Source: Macellibacteroides fermentans (GTDB lineage: Bacteria; Bacteroidota; Bacteroidia; Bacteroidales; Tannerellaceae). Taken from it: 64,000 bases of DNA. Below are positions 7,438-16,298 of the stretch, piece by piece (positions within the stretch are counted from its first letter, which is position 1; each line of letters opens with the position of its first letter). The stretch covers positions 248,001 to 312,000 of the forward strand of contig NZ_JACCCY010000001.1 of assembly GCF_013409575.1 (NCBI RefSeq), written 5' to 3'. Position numbers and translations under genes: made by a program. The notes below the pieces were generated by a model. The model did no database searches. It was not told where the DNA came from and saw only the letters and a program-made list of their open reading frames with translations.

Positions 7438-8970
7438 ATGAATCTGATACTTCCTAAAAAATTAAACTCTTCAGATACTCCTGTCATCGAAAATCCGGGA
7501 GTACTTGTGGTTATAGGAGCAAATGGATCCGGCAAAAGCTCGTTTGGAAAAGATATTGTTTCCCGATACTCGGATTATGCCGTAAATATTTCGGGCATGC
7601 GGGCCCTTTTTATTACGAGTGACACCCTCACACTTAAAACCCTTGCAGCAGAACGTTCAAGCATATCCATGCTCTCAGAATATCAGAAGCTTACATTACG
7701 ACTACAGCAGGAAGAGTTCGAAACTGCTGTGAATTACAAAGAAATAAGCAAAACATCGCCGGGACTTCCACCTCCTATCACCAAAATTGACATTATACAA
7801 GGTATATGGGAAAAGATGTTTCCCCACAACCGCTTGGTACGCAAATCGGGTTTTTTCGAATTAACATCAACATCCAGAGATGGAGATTCATATACAGCCG
7901 AACGGATGAGTGATGGCGAAAAGATTGTTTTTTATTTGATTGGAGCTATACTATGTGCAAAGCCAAATGCAATACTTATCATTGAAGAGCCAGAAGTATT
8001 GCTCCATGACTCAATTAAAAATACTCTTTGGAACGAAATTGAGTCCTGCAGACCGGATTGCACCTATATATATCTGACCCACGACATTGCTTTCGCAACG
8101 GCGAGATCCGAAGGTAAACGAATCTGGGTGCGCTCGTACGAGGCAGACGAACAGTGCTGGGATTACGAAATAATAGAAAGTAATGAAAGCTATCCGGAAG
8201 AGGTTTATCTTGAACTTTTGGGCAGTAGAAAACCCATTCTCTTTATCGAAGGTAACGATTCCAATAGTATTGATAGCAGATTATATCCTTACATATTTCC
8301 CGACTATTTAGTAAAACCCATGGGTGGATGCCAAAAAGTAATTGAAACAACAAAGGCGTTTGGCCAGCTTAAAGATTTCCACACACTGGAATCGAAAGGG
8401 ATTGTAGATCGTGACAGGCGCACTCAGGGCGAAATTGATTATCTGAGGGAACAAAACATATTTGTTCCGGATGTAGCCGAGGTTGAGAATCTGTTAATGA
8501 TTGAATCTGTTATAAAAACTGTTGCCAAGCGATTGATGAAGAATCCGGAGGATGTATTTTTACAAATAAAAGAAAACGTTATCCGTCTGTTTGAGAAAGA
8601 TCTGGAGAGTCAGATTATCCTTCACGCGAAACATCGGGTAAGAAAAAAGCTGGAAGCAACTACCGAAAGGAAGATAGGTTCAGTTGAAGAATTGGCTGCA
8701 CACATTGAGATGATAGAACATAATATAAATGTCTACGAGCTTTATAATGACATAAAAACCGAATTCAGGTCATTTATCAGCACATCAAATTACCAGGAAA
8801 TATTACGTGTTTATAATCAGAAAGGAATGCTTCCCCAAAGCCGTTTATGTCCTATTTTAGGAATAAACAATAAGGAAAACTACCTGAATCTTATTCTATC
8901 TATTTTAAAAGAGAACATGGAAGATGCAGAATTAATCAGAAAGGCAATCAAAGCATCTCTGGGTGCGTAA
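7438..8970 (+). CDS. Fused AAA/ABC-type ATPase and DUF4435 (TOPRIM-like) protein, PARIS-like
   Basis: A 510-residue protein in two parts. Residues 1-260 form an SMC/ABC-like ATPase: Walker A GANGSGKS (27-34), signature-like MSDGEK (157-162), Walker B ILIIEEPE (179-186) and H-loop LTHD (213-215). Residues 265-420 fit DUF4435, a TOPRIM-like fold, with FIEGN (Glu271), an Asp-x-Asp in GIVDRDRR (324/326) and EVENLL (348-353). This domain order matches the AriA ATPase joined to the AriB nuclease of PARIS anti-phage systems, which are known in separate and merged forms. Defence function is inference; relatives may be conserved housekeeping-like genes. It stands alone between pgk and a glycosyltransferase, with its own promoter. 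Confidence 0.75.
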   Translation: MNLILPKKLNSSDTPVIENPGVLVVIGANGSGKSSFGKDIVSRYSDYAVNISGMRALFITSDTLTLKTLAAERSSISMLSEYQKLTLRLQQEEFETAVNYKEISKTSPGLPPPITKIDIIQGIWEKMFPHNRLVRKSGFFELTSTSRDGDSYTAERMSDGEKIVFYLIGAILCAKPNAILIIEEPEVLLHDSIKNTLWNEIESCRPDCTYIYLTHDIAFATARSEGKRIWVRSYEADEQCWDYEIIESNESYPEEVYLELLGSRKPILFIEGNDSNSIDSRLYPYIFPDYLVKPMGGCQKVIETTKAFGQLKDFHTLESKGIVDRDRRTQGEIDYLREQNIFVPDVAEVENLLMIESVIKTVAKRLMKNPEDVFLQIKENVIRLFEKDLESQIILHAKHRVRKKLEATTERKIGSVEELAAHIEMIEHNINVYELYNDIKTEFRSFISTSNYQEILRVYNQKGMLPQSRLCPILGINNKENYLNLILSILKENMEDAELIRKAIKASLGA

Positions 8971-9063
8971 ATAATCAAGATAAAGGCTGGTAAATTCAAC
9001 AAAAAGTTGTTATTTTGTGTTCAATTTAAAAGAAACAGATAGTTAAATTCTTAACAGTTTATT

Positions 9064-10827
9064 ATGCGTACACCTACATTACAGTATCTCTACTTGCAAA
9101 AACCGATAACGTTGGTTGTTTTCATCTGTATCATATCCGTATTACCCTGGATAGGAATAGGTGATTTTTCAACAAAAGGTGAACCTCGTGAAGCTGCTGT
9201 GGCCGTCTCAATGATAGAAACGGGGAACTGGGTTCTCCCACAAACATATGCCGACGAGTTTGCATACAAACCACCGATGAGTCATTGGCTGATGGCGGCT
9301 TTCTCTTATCCGCAGGGATATGTTAATGAATTTACATCCAGGTTGCCGTCTGCAATATCATTTATTGTGCTGGTAAGCTTTATGTTGGTTTTTTTTGGCA
9401 GGAGGACCAGGTTTCAGGAAGCATTTATTGCTGCATTATTGCTGATTACCTGTGTAGAAATACACAGGGCCGCTATGACCACACGCGTTGATATACTCCT
9501 TACAACCTTCATAGTTTTAGGTCTTATACAACTTTACCGTTGGGAAGAACATCTTGAATTGAAAGGTATACCATTAGGTATTCCACTAATTTTGGGATGT
9601 GCAACACTAACAAAAGGCCCTGTTGGCATTGTACTACCTCTTTTTATTTTTGGAGTTTATTTATTGGTATTAGGTAAATACAAATTCCTTCATATTTTTA
9701 AAGCCATTGTATATGCCGGTATATCCTCTTTATTTTTACCTGCGTTGTGGTACATTGCAGCCTGGAAACAGGGTGGCGATGATTTCCTTGATGTAGTTCT
9801 GGCCGAAAATTTTGGTCGTTTTTTCAATACCAGCACACCTGATATTGACTATAAATTAGGACACGAAAATGGATTTTATTACAATTTCGTTACACTAATA
9901 GCAGGCTTTCTACCTTGGACAATCTTATTTTTCTTTTCTCTCTTTGGTTTAAAGGTGCGTAAACCTGAAAAAACAGTCAAAGAGCTTGTCACAGGAGTTT
10001 GGTCATCCATTAAATCCATGGAAAAGGTAAGACTATTTAGCTTGGTTGTAATTGTATGTGTAATCTTCTTTTATTCTTTCCCTGCAAGTAAGCGGAGCGT
10101 GTATTTGATGCCAGCATATCCTTTTATAGCATTATTTCTTGCTCAATATGCCATCTATATTACTGAATACAAGACGAAAGCTACACGAGTATTTGCTGCT
10201 TTTCTGGCATCTTGTACCTCTTTAGTTCTAATAGCTTCGGCTTTAGTAATGGGGGGAGCTATTAATCTAAGCACGATTATGGCTCAGTATACGGATAAGG
10301 CCAGTACACTTTACACCGTTTCATTAATTCAGAATTCTTTAGCGAATCCTACATTCCTCACAGTATTTTTATTTGTTCTTCTTTTAATTGCTCTTGGAAT
10401 TCTGTTATATCAAATGTTCAGAAAGATTAATATCAAAATACTTTATGCAACGATCGGGTTGGCATTTGCACTTAATTTGGTAACAGATGGTGTATTTATG
10501 TACACAATTCGTGAGGGAAGTTCGTGCAAAGCATTTGCCACGCGCATTAAGAAAGAGTATCCGGTAAACAGATCAAACGTGTTTGTGGTAAATAATCTTC
10601 TCAAGTACAAAAATATGTACGGTCTCAATTTCTATATGGGTAATTTATTCCACGACTTTGAAAAGCAGCTTCCTGAAGAAGGCTACTTCCTGGTATGCGA
10701 AAAGAATATGCCTGATATTGAAAAAGAATATAAAGATCAATATTCATTCACCTTCTTAACCGCTACCGAAAATATTCCGGATGAATTAGATCAAAAGATT
10801 CTGCTTTATAGTTTTACAAAAAAATAA
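9064..10827 (+). CDS. ArnT/PMT-like glycosyltransferase (GT39/GT83 family)
   Basis: A 587-residue integral membrane protein with about a dozen hydrophobic segments over residues 13-480 and a soluble C-terminal part. The first periplasmic loop carries FSTKGEPREA and YKPPMSHW, typical of lipid-linked sugar transferases of the dolichol-phosphate-mannose/ArnT superfamily, where the acidic residue after the first helix is catalytic. Such enzymes use undecaprenyl-phosphate sugars to modify lipid A, proteins or glycans in the periplasm; the acceptor is unknown. No glycan cluster surrounds it. Confidence 0.8.
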   Translation: MRTPTLQYLYLQKPITLVVFICIISVLPWIGIGDFSTKGEPREAAVAVSMIETGNWVLPQTYADEFAYKPPMSHWLMAAFSYPQGYVNEFTSRLPSAISFIVLVSFMLVFFGRRTRFQEAFIAALLLITCVEIHRAAMTTRVDILLTTFIVLGLIQLYRWEEHLELKGIPLGIPLILGCATLTKGPVGIVLPLFIFGVYLLVLGKYKFLHIFKAIVYAGISSLFLPALWYIAAWKQGGDDFLDVVLAENFGRFFNTSTPDIDYKLGHENGFYYNFVTLIAGFLPWTILFFFSLFGLKVRKPEKTVKELVTGVWSSIKSMEKVRLFSLVVIVCVIFFYSFPASKRSVYLMPAYPFIALFLAQYAIYITEYKTKATRVFAAFLASCTSLVLIASALVMGGAINLSTIMAQYTDKASTLYTVSLIQNSLANPTFLTVFLFVLLLIALGILLYQMFRKINIKILYATIGLAFALNLVTDGVFMYTIREGSSCKAFATRIKKEYPVNRSNVFVVNNLLKYKNMYGLNFYMGNLFHDFEKQLPEEGYFLVCEKNMPDIEKEYKDQYSFTFLTATENIPDELDQKILLYSFTKK

Positions 10828-10873
10828 AACGCAGTATCTACCTCTTTATTAAGAAAGGTATTTCGATACGTTG

Positions 10874-10917
10874 AGATACGACAATGTTCTTGAACCTCAG
10901 GAAAGATTGTCGTATCT
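10874..10917. repeat. 12-bp perfect inverted repeat over the HAD gene promoter
   Basis: AGATACGACAAT (10874-10885) and ATTGTCGTATCT (10906-10917) are exact complements with 20 nt between. The right arm overlaps the -7 box, so it could be an operator or an RNA-level structure at the very 5' end. Confidence 0.6.
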
Positions 10918-10920
10918 TTG
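10890..10920 (+). promoter_or_regulatory. Bacteroidota promoter for the HAD gene
   Basis: TTG at 10890-10892 and TATCTTTG at 10913-10920 are separated by 20 nt, close to the -33/-7 consensus of the primary sigma factor in Bacteroidota. The start codon follows 36 nt later. Confidence 0.6.
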
Positions 10921-10956
10921 CATTTTAATAATGATTGATTAAATTTTAGCAGGAAA

Positions 10957-11598
10957 ATGAATAAGCAGAAGTATGTTCTTTTTGATTTTGATGGTGTACT
11001 TGTTAATACGGAACCTATTTACGATATATTTTGGAATGAAGCCGGAGTGCGTTACGGTTTAGGGGAAAATTTTGCAAGCAAAATTAAAGGCACTACCATG
11101 CCCTATGTTATGGAAACTTATTTCAGCGATGCCTCTGAAGAAACAAAAGCATCGGTATTGCAGGAAAGTAATGAGTTTGAAAAACAGATGGACTTTCCTA
11201 CTATCGACGGAGCGTTGGATTTTGTTTACAACGTAAAAAAAGAGGGATTCAAAGTTGGTCTGGTAACCAGTTCGCAAGATTTTAAAATGGAGCGTGCATT
11301 CTCGATATTGTCTCTCAACAACGTTTTTGATACGATTGTAACAGCTGATCGTATTACAAAAGGCAAGCCCGATCCTATGTGTTATTTACTGGCAGCGAAT
11401 GACTGGAATGCCAAGCCAGAAAACTGTATTGTATTTGAAGACTCTTTTGCGGGAATTAAAGCTGCAACATTAGCAGGTATGAGGGTTATTGGTGTAAGTA
11501 GTACGATCCCGGCTGAAGAACTTTCAGATAAAGTACATGACGTGATTCCGGATTTTTCGTCGGTTTCAGTCTCTCAATTACTGGAATGGTTTAAATAA
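10957..11598 (+). CDS. HAD-superfamily phosphatase, beta-phosphoglucomutase-like
   Basis: A 213-residue HAD hydrolase of subfamily IA. Motif I is FDFDGVLVNTE (Asp nucleophile and the +2 acid), motif II is the VTSS segment near residue 107, motif III the Lys in TKGKPDP near residue 133, and motif IV FEDSFAGI near residue 160. The cap domain lies between motifs I and II. This group includes beta-phosphoglucomutases and small-molecule phosphatases; the substrate cannot be inferred. It appears to be transcribed alone from a promoter containing a perfect inverted repeat. Confidence 0.85.
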   Translation: MNKQKYVLFDFDGVLVNTEPIYDIFWNEAGVRYGLGENFASKIKGTTMPYVMETYFSDASEETKASVLQESNEFEKQMDFPTIDGALDFVYNVKKEGFKVGLVTSSQDFKMERAFSILSLNNVFDTIVTADRITKGKPDPMCYLLAANDWNAKPENCIVFEDSFAGIKAATLAGMRVIGVSSTIPAEELSDKVHDVIPDFSSVSVSQLLEWFK

Positions 11599-11665
11599 CG
11601 TTTATTTAAACCTGTCAATTATTTATATTTTAATTCAAAAATGTGATAAATATCAAAAATAAGCC

Positions 11666-11673
11666 TACTTTTG
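11666..11673 (+). promoter_or_regulatory. Candidate -7 box TACTTTTG for the paaK operon
   Basis: Fits TAnnTTTG, 43 nt before the paaK-like start; the -33 region is weak. Confidence 0.45.
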
Positions 11674-11715
11674 TGTTCTAATTTAATGAAAACACACTAA
11701 AAAAGATACAAAAGT

Positions 11716-13014
11716 ATGATGTATTGGCAGGAAGAAATTGAAACGATGAACCGTTCCGATCTTGAGGAACTTCAACTTAAACGCCTAAAAAAAACCATAG
11801 AATCGGCAAAAAATTCATCTCATTACGGAAAACTTTTTAGCGAGCTAAACATTACGTCCGAGAACATTCATTCATTGGATGATCTTCGAAAGATTCCGTT
11901 TACCACAAAAGATGATTTGAGAAATTGTTATCCTTTTGGAATGGCTTCAATTCCGTTAAAGGACTGCGTACGGGTTCACTCGTCAAGCGGAACGACAGGT
12001 AATCCCACAGTGGTATTACATTCCAGAAAAGACCTGGATGAATGGGCCAATCAGGTTGCCCGCTGTATGTTTATGGTGGGATTAAGAGACACGGACGTAT
12101 TCCAGAACACTTCAGGATATGGCATGTTTACCGGCGGACTTGGATTCCAGTATGGTGCCGAAAAGCTGGGAGCTTTGACCGTTCCGGCAGCTGCAGGAAA
12201 TACAAAGCGTCAAATTAAGTTTATAACTGATTTTGGAACAACCTGCCTGCATATTATTCCGAGTTATGCCACCCGGCTTGCAGAAGTGTTTTACGAATTG
12301 GGTATCGATCCCAGAAAGGAAACAAAATTAAAAACAATCTGTATCGGAGCAGAGCCTCACTCGGAAGAACAACGCAAGCGTATTGAGCAGTTATTGGGTG
12401 TTAAAGCCTATAATTGCTTTGGAATGTCCGAAATGAATGGGCCCGGTGTTGCCTTTGAATGTACAGAACAAAATGGTCTTCATATTTGGGAGGACTATGT
12501 TATTGTTGAAATTATAGATCCTGTTACGCTCGAACCCGTTCCGGACGGAACCATTGGCGAATTGGTCCTTACTACAATCAACCGGGAAGCCATGCCGTTG
12601 TTTCGTTATCGTACACGAGATCTCACCAGAATTATACCCGGCACCTGCCCATGCGGAAGAACTCACAAGCGATTGGATCGCTTTAAAGGCAGAAGCGATG
12701 ATATGATTATTTTAAAAGGTGTGAATATCTTCCCTATTCAAATCGAAAAGATTTTAATGAATTTCAAGGAGCTTGCTAACAATTATTTAATTACGATTGA
12801 AACAGTTGGAAACAGCGATGAAATGCAAGTGGAAGTAGAAATAAGCGATTTGTTTACAGACGATTACAGTACATTGCAAAAGCTTAGCAAAAACATCACA
12901 CATCAACTTAAAGATGAATTACTTATCACACCTCGTCTTAAATTGGTTGCCAAGGGTTCACTTCCGGTCCAGGAAGGCAAAGCGATCAGAGTTCGTGATT
13001 TGCGTAAATTTTAA
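11716..13014 (+). CDS. Phenylacetate--CoA ligase family protein
   Basis: A 432-residue acyl-adenylate-forming ligase of the PaaK family. The P-loop SSSGTTGNP (residues 89-97), the adenylate region with NCFGMSEM near 235, the YRTRDL motif and the GRSDDMIILKGVNIFP hinge-to-C-terminal domain are all present. PaaK enzymes join an aryl acid to CoA with ATP. Many anaerobic Bacteroidota have this gene followed by an ACT protein, and there it may work on phenylacetate, indoleacetate or related aromatic acids from amino-acid fermentation. Start MMYWQ gives two adjacent Met codons; either could be used. It leads a four-gene operon. Confidence 0.88.
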   Translation: MMYWQEEIETMNRSDLEELQLKRLKKTIESAKNSSHYGKLFSELNITSENIHSLDDLRKIPFTTKDDLRNCYPFGMASIPLKDCVRVHSSSGTTGNPTVVLHSRKDLDEWANQVARCMFMVGLRDTDVFQNTSGYGMFTGGLGFQYGAEKLGALTVPAAAGNTKRQIKFITDFGTTCLHIIPSYATRLAEVFYELGIDPRKETKLKTICIGAEPHSEEQRKRIEQLLGVKAYNCFGMSEMNGPGVAFECTEQNGLHIWEDYVIVEIIDPVTLEPVPDGTIGELVLTTINREAMPLFRYRTRDLTRIIPGTCPCGRTHKRLDRFKGRSDDMIILKGVNIFPIQIEKILMNFKELANNYLITIETVGNSDEMQVEVEISDLFTDDYSTLQKLSKNITHQLKDELLITPRLKLVAKGSLPVQEGKAIRVRDLRKF

Positions 13015-13043
13015 TCTAATCGGAAATTCTAATAAATTAAACC

Positions 13044-13469
13044 ATGACAATTAATCAGATTTCAATTTTCCTTGAAAACAAGTATGGTAAGCTCAGTGAA
13101 ATTCTGGGATTACTTGCAAAAGAAGATATCAGGATTATCGCTGCCACTGTTGCAGACACTTCCGAGTATGGCATACTACGTATAATAGTAAGCGAGCCGC
13201 AAAGAGCCTATTCTTTGCTCAAATCGAACAATGTAAGTGCCAACCTAACAGAGGTTCTGGCAATTACCACCGATTCAAAATCGGGAAGCTTCGCAAGCTC
13301 ACTTACAAATTTCACTCAGGCCGGTTTAAGCATTGAATATATGTATTGTGTATCCATGTATGGTAAATCTATTCTTATACTGCGGACTAATAACCAGGAT
13401 GCGGCAATCGATGTTATTCGAAAGAAAAATATGGAGTTTATTGTTGAATCCGATCTAATAAATTTATAG
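13044..13469 (+). CDS. Tandem ACT-domain protein
   Basis: A 141-residue protein consisting of two ACT modules: residues 1-68, beginning with the ISIFLENKYGKLSEIL pattern, and residues 72-140. ACT domains bind amino acids or similar small acids. The gene follows the paaK-like ligase by 29 nt, a pairing common in Bacteroidota, so it probably senses the amino-acid precursor or product and modulates the ligase. No enzyme domain is attached. Confidence 0.85.
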   Translation: MTINQISIFLENKYGKLSEILGLLAKEDIRIIAATVADTSEYGILRIIVSEPQRAYSLLKSNNVSANLTEVLAITTDSKSGSFASSLTNFTQAGLSIEYMYCVSMYGKSILILRTNNQDAAIDVIRKKNMEFIVESDLINL

Positions 13470-13471
13470 AT

Positions 13472-13612
13472 ATGTTTGGAATAGATGATCCGGGAATTTG
13501 GCTGGCATATTTATTGGCTTTTGCCTGTGTTATATTTGCCATCTGGTTCGGTGTAAGGAACTGGAATAAAGATGAAAATGATAGTATTAACTCTAAAAAC
13601 TCTAACAAGTGA
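13472..13612 (+). CDS. Symporter small accessory protein, 46 residues
   Basis: A short gene with an ATG at 13472, 2 nt after the ACT gene stop. The product starts MFGIDDPGIWLAYLLAF, has a single membrane helix (about residues 9-27, ending in FAIWFGVRNW) and a short polar tail. Its last four bases GTGA contain the GTG start of the symporter, so the two are translationally coupled. Small one-helix proteins of this type regularly precede sodium:solute symporters in Bacteroidota and archaea and are thought to be subunits or assembly factors. Confidence 0.85.
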   Translation: MFGIDDPGIWLAYLLAFACVIFAIWFGVRNWNKDENDSINSKNSNK

Positions 13613-15159
13613 GTACGTTAACCTTAGGTATAATCGTTATTATATATATGTTTTTAGTGGCCTATCTGGGTTACCTGGGATACAAGGCGACAAAGGATGC
13701 CAGTGATTATTTGCTGGGAGGACGAAAGGTAAATCCGGTTATCATGGCTCTTTCCTATGGAGCAACCTTTATTTCGGCTTCAGCCATAGTAGGTTTTGGC
13801 GGTATTGCAGCAACATTCGGTATGGGTATCCAGTGGTTATGTTTGCTCAATATGTTTATGGGTGTTATCATCGCTTTTATTGTATTTGGGAGAAAGACCC
13901 GGAAAATGGGAGCCGAACACAATGCAAAAACATTTCCCCAGCTGTTAGGTTTGCATTATAATTCAAGAGCAATTCAAATATTCATAGCCGGTATAATTTT
14001 CATTGGTATGCCTTTGTATACTGCTGTAGTGATGAAAGGTGGTGCTGTGTTCATTGAGCAGATGTTTGAGATTGATTTTCATGTGGCTTTGCTGGCTTTT
14101 ACTCTTATCGTAGCTGCTTATGTAATTTCCGGAGGAATAAAGGGGGTTCTCTATACCGACGCGCTTCAGGCTGTAATTATGTTTGTATGTATGTTCTTTT
14201 TATTATTCTGGTTCTACAAGTCGATGGATCTCGGGTTTGTTGAGGCTAATAAGAAATTGTCTGATTTGGCACCTCTGGTACCAGAGAAATATAAATTGCT
14301 TGGTCATCAAGGCTGGACCCGCATGCCTGTAACCGGCTCTCCTCAATGGTTTACGTTGGTTACATCGCTTATTCTGGGTGTTGGTTTAGGTTGTTTGGCT
14401 CAGCCGCAATTGGTTGTCCGTTTTATGATGGTGGAAAGCTCCAAACAAATAAACCGGGGTGTTCTGATTGGCTGCGTGTTCCTAATAATCACAGTTGGGG
14501 CCATTTATCATGTAGGTGCTCTTTCCAACCTTTTTTTCTATAAAACGCAGGGATTGGTAGCTTCCGAGGCAGTAAAGGATATTGACAAGATTATTCCATT
14601 ATTTATCAATAAAGCCATGCCTGACTGGTTTGGAGCATTATTTATGCTTTGTATCCTTTCTGCAAGCATGTCAACTTTAAGTGCCCTGTTTCATACCATG
14701 GGTGCGGCCTTTGGTGCGGACATGTTTCCTAAGCTTGGTCGCCGAAAGAATGAAAATTCGACAATGGGAGTACGAATTGGCGTTTTGATATCTATTCTCT
14801 TAAGCTATATCATCTGCTATACGCTAAGTGCAGGAATTATTGCAAGAGGTACAGCATTGTTTATGGGGGTGTGCGCCGTGACTTTCCTACCGGCCTATTT
14901 CTGTTCCTTATATTGGCCAAAGGTTACCAGACAAGGTGCGATTGCCAGCCTTTTTACAGGAGCTTTCGCCAGTATGTTTGCAATGTTATTCTTACATAAA
15001 GCAGAAGCTGTACCTGTTGGACTTTGTAAATTATTGTTTGGAAAAGAGGTTTTGATTGATGTATATCCTTGGTTCGCAATAGATCCAATTCTATTTGCTT
15101 TACCTCTTTCTGTCGTAGCAATAGTTAGTGTAAGTCTGCTTACGCAGCCCAAACGCTAA
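13609..15159 (+). CDS. Sodium:solute symporter family protein
   Basis: A 516-residue membrane transporter of the SSS family with about 13 hydrophobic helices. The early DYLLGGRK-type segment and the helix with ATFISASAIVGFGG match the family core, including the Ser/Thr-rich sodium site in ILSASMSTLSALFH near residue 350. Translation begins at GTG 13609, overlapping the stop of the small accessory gene by 4 nt. Context with an aryl-acid CoA ligase suggests uptake or exchange of an organic acid, possibly an aromatic acid; this is inference. Confidence 0.87.
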   Translation: MSTLTLGIIVIIYMFLVAYLGYLGYKATKDASDYLLGGRKVNPVIMALSYGATFISASAIVGFGGIAATFGMGIQWLCLLNMFMGVIIAFIVFGRKTRKMGAEHNAKTFPQLLGLHYNSRAIQIFIAGIIFIGMPLYTAVVMKGGAVFIEQMFEIDFHVALLAFTLIVAAYVISGGIKGVLYTDALQAVIMFVCMFFLLFWFYKSMDLGFVEANKKLSDLAPLVPEKYKLLGHQGWTRMPVTGSPQWFTLVTSLILGVGLGCLAQPQLVVRFMMVESSKQINRGVLIGCVFLIITVGAIYHVGALSNLFFYKTQGLVASEAVKDIDKIIPLFINKAMPDWFGALFMLCILSASMSTLSALFHTMGAAFGADMFPKLGRRKNENSTMGVRIGVLISILLSYIICYTLSAGIIARGTALFMGVCAVTFLPAYFCSLYWPKVTRQGAIASLFTGAFASMFAMLFLHKAEAVPVGLCKLLFGKEVLIDVYPWFAIDPILFALPLSVVAIVSVSLLTQPKR

Positions 15160-15201
15160 TTAAACAAACAGGTAAGTAATAGTTTACCATAGTTCACCAA
15201 A

Positions 15202-15293
15202 CAATAGGATAGATTATTAAAATGATTTTTGAAACTCAAATAGAGTACCTTTTATCAATTTGATTTTAGAAGTAATAGAAGAATATCCTATTG
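15202..15293. repeat. 10-bp inverted repeat in the convergent intergenic region
   Basis: CAATAGGATA (15202-15211) is complementary to TATCCTATTG (15284-15293), enclosing 72 nt. Confidence 0.5.
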
Positions 15294-15318
15294 TAAGGAG
15301 TTGATTTACTATAAAAGA

Positions 15319-15374
15319 TTAGCACCAGTTTGTCGGTACTTTTATCCCAAAAAGCACCAACATACTGGTGCTAA
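15319..15374. terminator. Competing hairpins between convergent genes
   Basis: TTAGCACCAGT (15319-15329) pairs exactly with ACTGGTGCTAA (15364-15374). The same right arm can instead pair with AGCACCA at 15353-15359 (7-bp stem, 6-nt loop). It lies between the ends of the symporter (+) and the hemolysin III gene (-), so termination or 3'-end protection is the likely role. Confidence 0.5.
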
Positions 15375-15377
15375 TTT

Positions 15378-15402
15378 AATGACTTTTAAAATGAAAGTCA
15401 TT
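15378..15402. terminator. Hairpin near the end of the hemolysin III gene
   Basis: AATGACTTT/AAAGTCATT, a 9-bp perfect stem with a 7-nt loop, 32 nt beyond the minus-strand stop at 15435. Confidence 0.45.
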
Positions 15403-15434
15403 ACAAATTTCTCGATAGAATATTACTGAATCTG

Positions 15435-16085
15435 TTATACTAATTTATAAATAGCGATGCAGTGCGAGACACTTCCCCCTAAAACAAACAGATGCCAGAC
15501 CGTGTGTATATACTTTATCTTATCAAATGAATAAAAAACAGCACCTACTACATAGCATGCGCCGCCACCGATCAGCCAATACAATATTTCCATCATATGC
15601 TGACCTTCAAAAATCTGTATCATAGGTTTGATCGCAACAACGATTACACTTCCCATGGCAATGTAAGCAATTGTTTTTAGTGGACTTTTATCCTTCATCT
15701 TTCTAAATGTGTAAAGGATGCCAACGAGGGCTATTAACCAAACAATTGCAAAGAGACTCCAGCCCCACCACCCTACTTGACGTAATAATATTAAGGTAAA
15801 AGGGGTATAGGTGCCTGCTATATGTATAAAAATAGCGCTATGGTCCCATTTACGCAGGTAGAGTTTGGCCGTCTCATTTCTGGAGCTATGATATAGTGTA
15901 GAAGTAACGTACGAAAGCGTCATACCAAAAGCATACACCATAAACCCGGAAATCACCCAAGGATCTCCCGATTTCATACCCTTAATAAGCAATAAAACAG
16001 TTGCTGTAAGACCGAGTAAGATCCCTATCCCATGCGTAATTGCATTAGCAATTTCTTCTTTATATGATTGTTTTCTATGCGCCAT
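15435..16085 (-). CDS. Hemolysin III family (PAQR-type) membrane protein
   Basis: A 216-residue protein with seven predicted helices. The family hallmarks are visible: N-terminal KEEIANAITHGIG, the STLYHSS segment near residue 65, the WDHSAIFIHIAGTYTPF stretch near residue 80-96, and the closing VWHLFVLGGSVSHC with two His. These Ser/Asp/His residues form the putative zinc site of PAQR/YqfA proteins. The name comes from a Bacillus cytolysin; the likely role is membrane lipid or fluidity homeostasis rather than toxicity. Confidence 0.88.
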   Translation of the reverse strand: MAHRKQSYKEEIANAITHGIGILLGLTATVLLLIKGMKSGDPWVISGFMVYAFGMTLSYVTSTLYHSSRNETAKLYLRKWDHSAIFIHIAGTYTPFTLILLRQVGWWGWSLFAIVWLIALVGILYTFRKMKDKSPLKTIAYIAMGSVIVVAIKPMIQIFEGQHMMEILYWLIGGGACYVVGAVFYSFDKIKYIHTVWHLFVLGGSVSHCIAIYKLV

Positions 16086-16298
16086 TAGATCTTTGATTAT
16101 ATTTTAAAAGCTAATTTATTCTATGAAATACTACAACAAAGGTATAAATAATTATTTGATCTTCAATCATTTGTTTTTGAGATAACAATTTAAACACGAA
16201 AATTACGCATAATATTCATAAATATTTCAAGTTTGCCTATCTCTATTATCAATAATAATAACGACATTTGCTCAATAAATACAAAACAAATTACGAGT

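Noticed and set aside
15435-16085. Hemolysin III as a virulence toxin
   Set aside because: The family is a widespread PAQR-like membrane protein group; the name gives no evidence of toxin activity.
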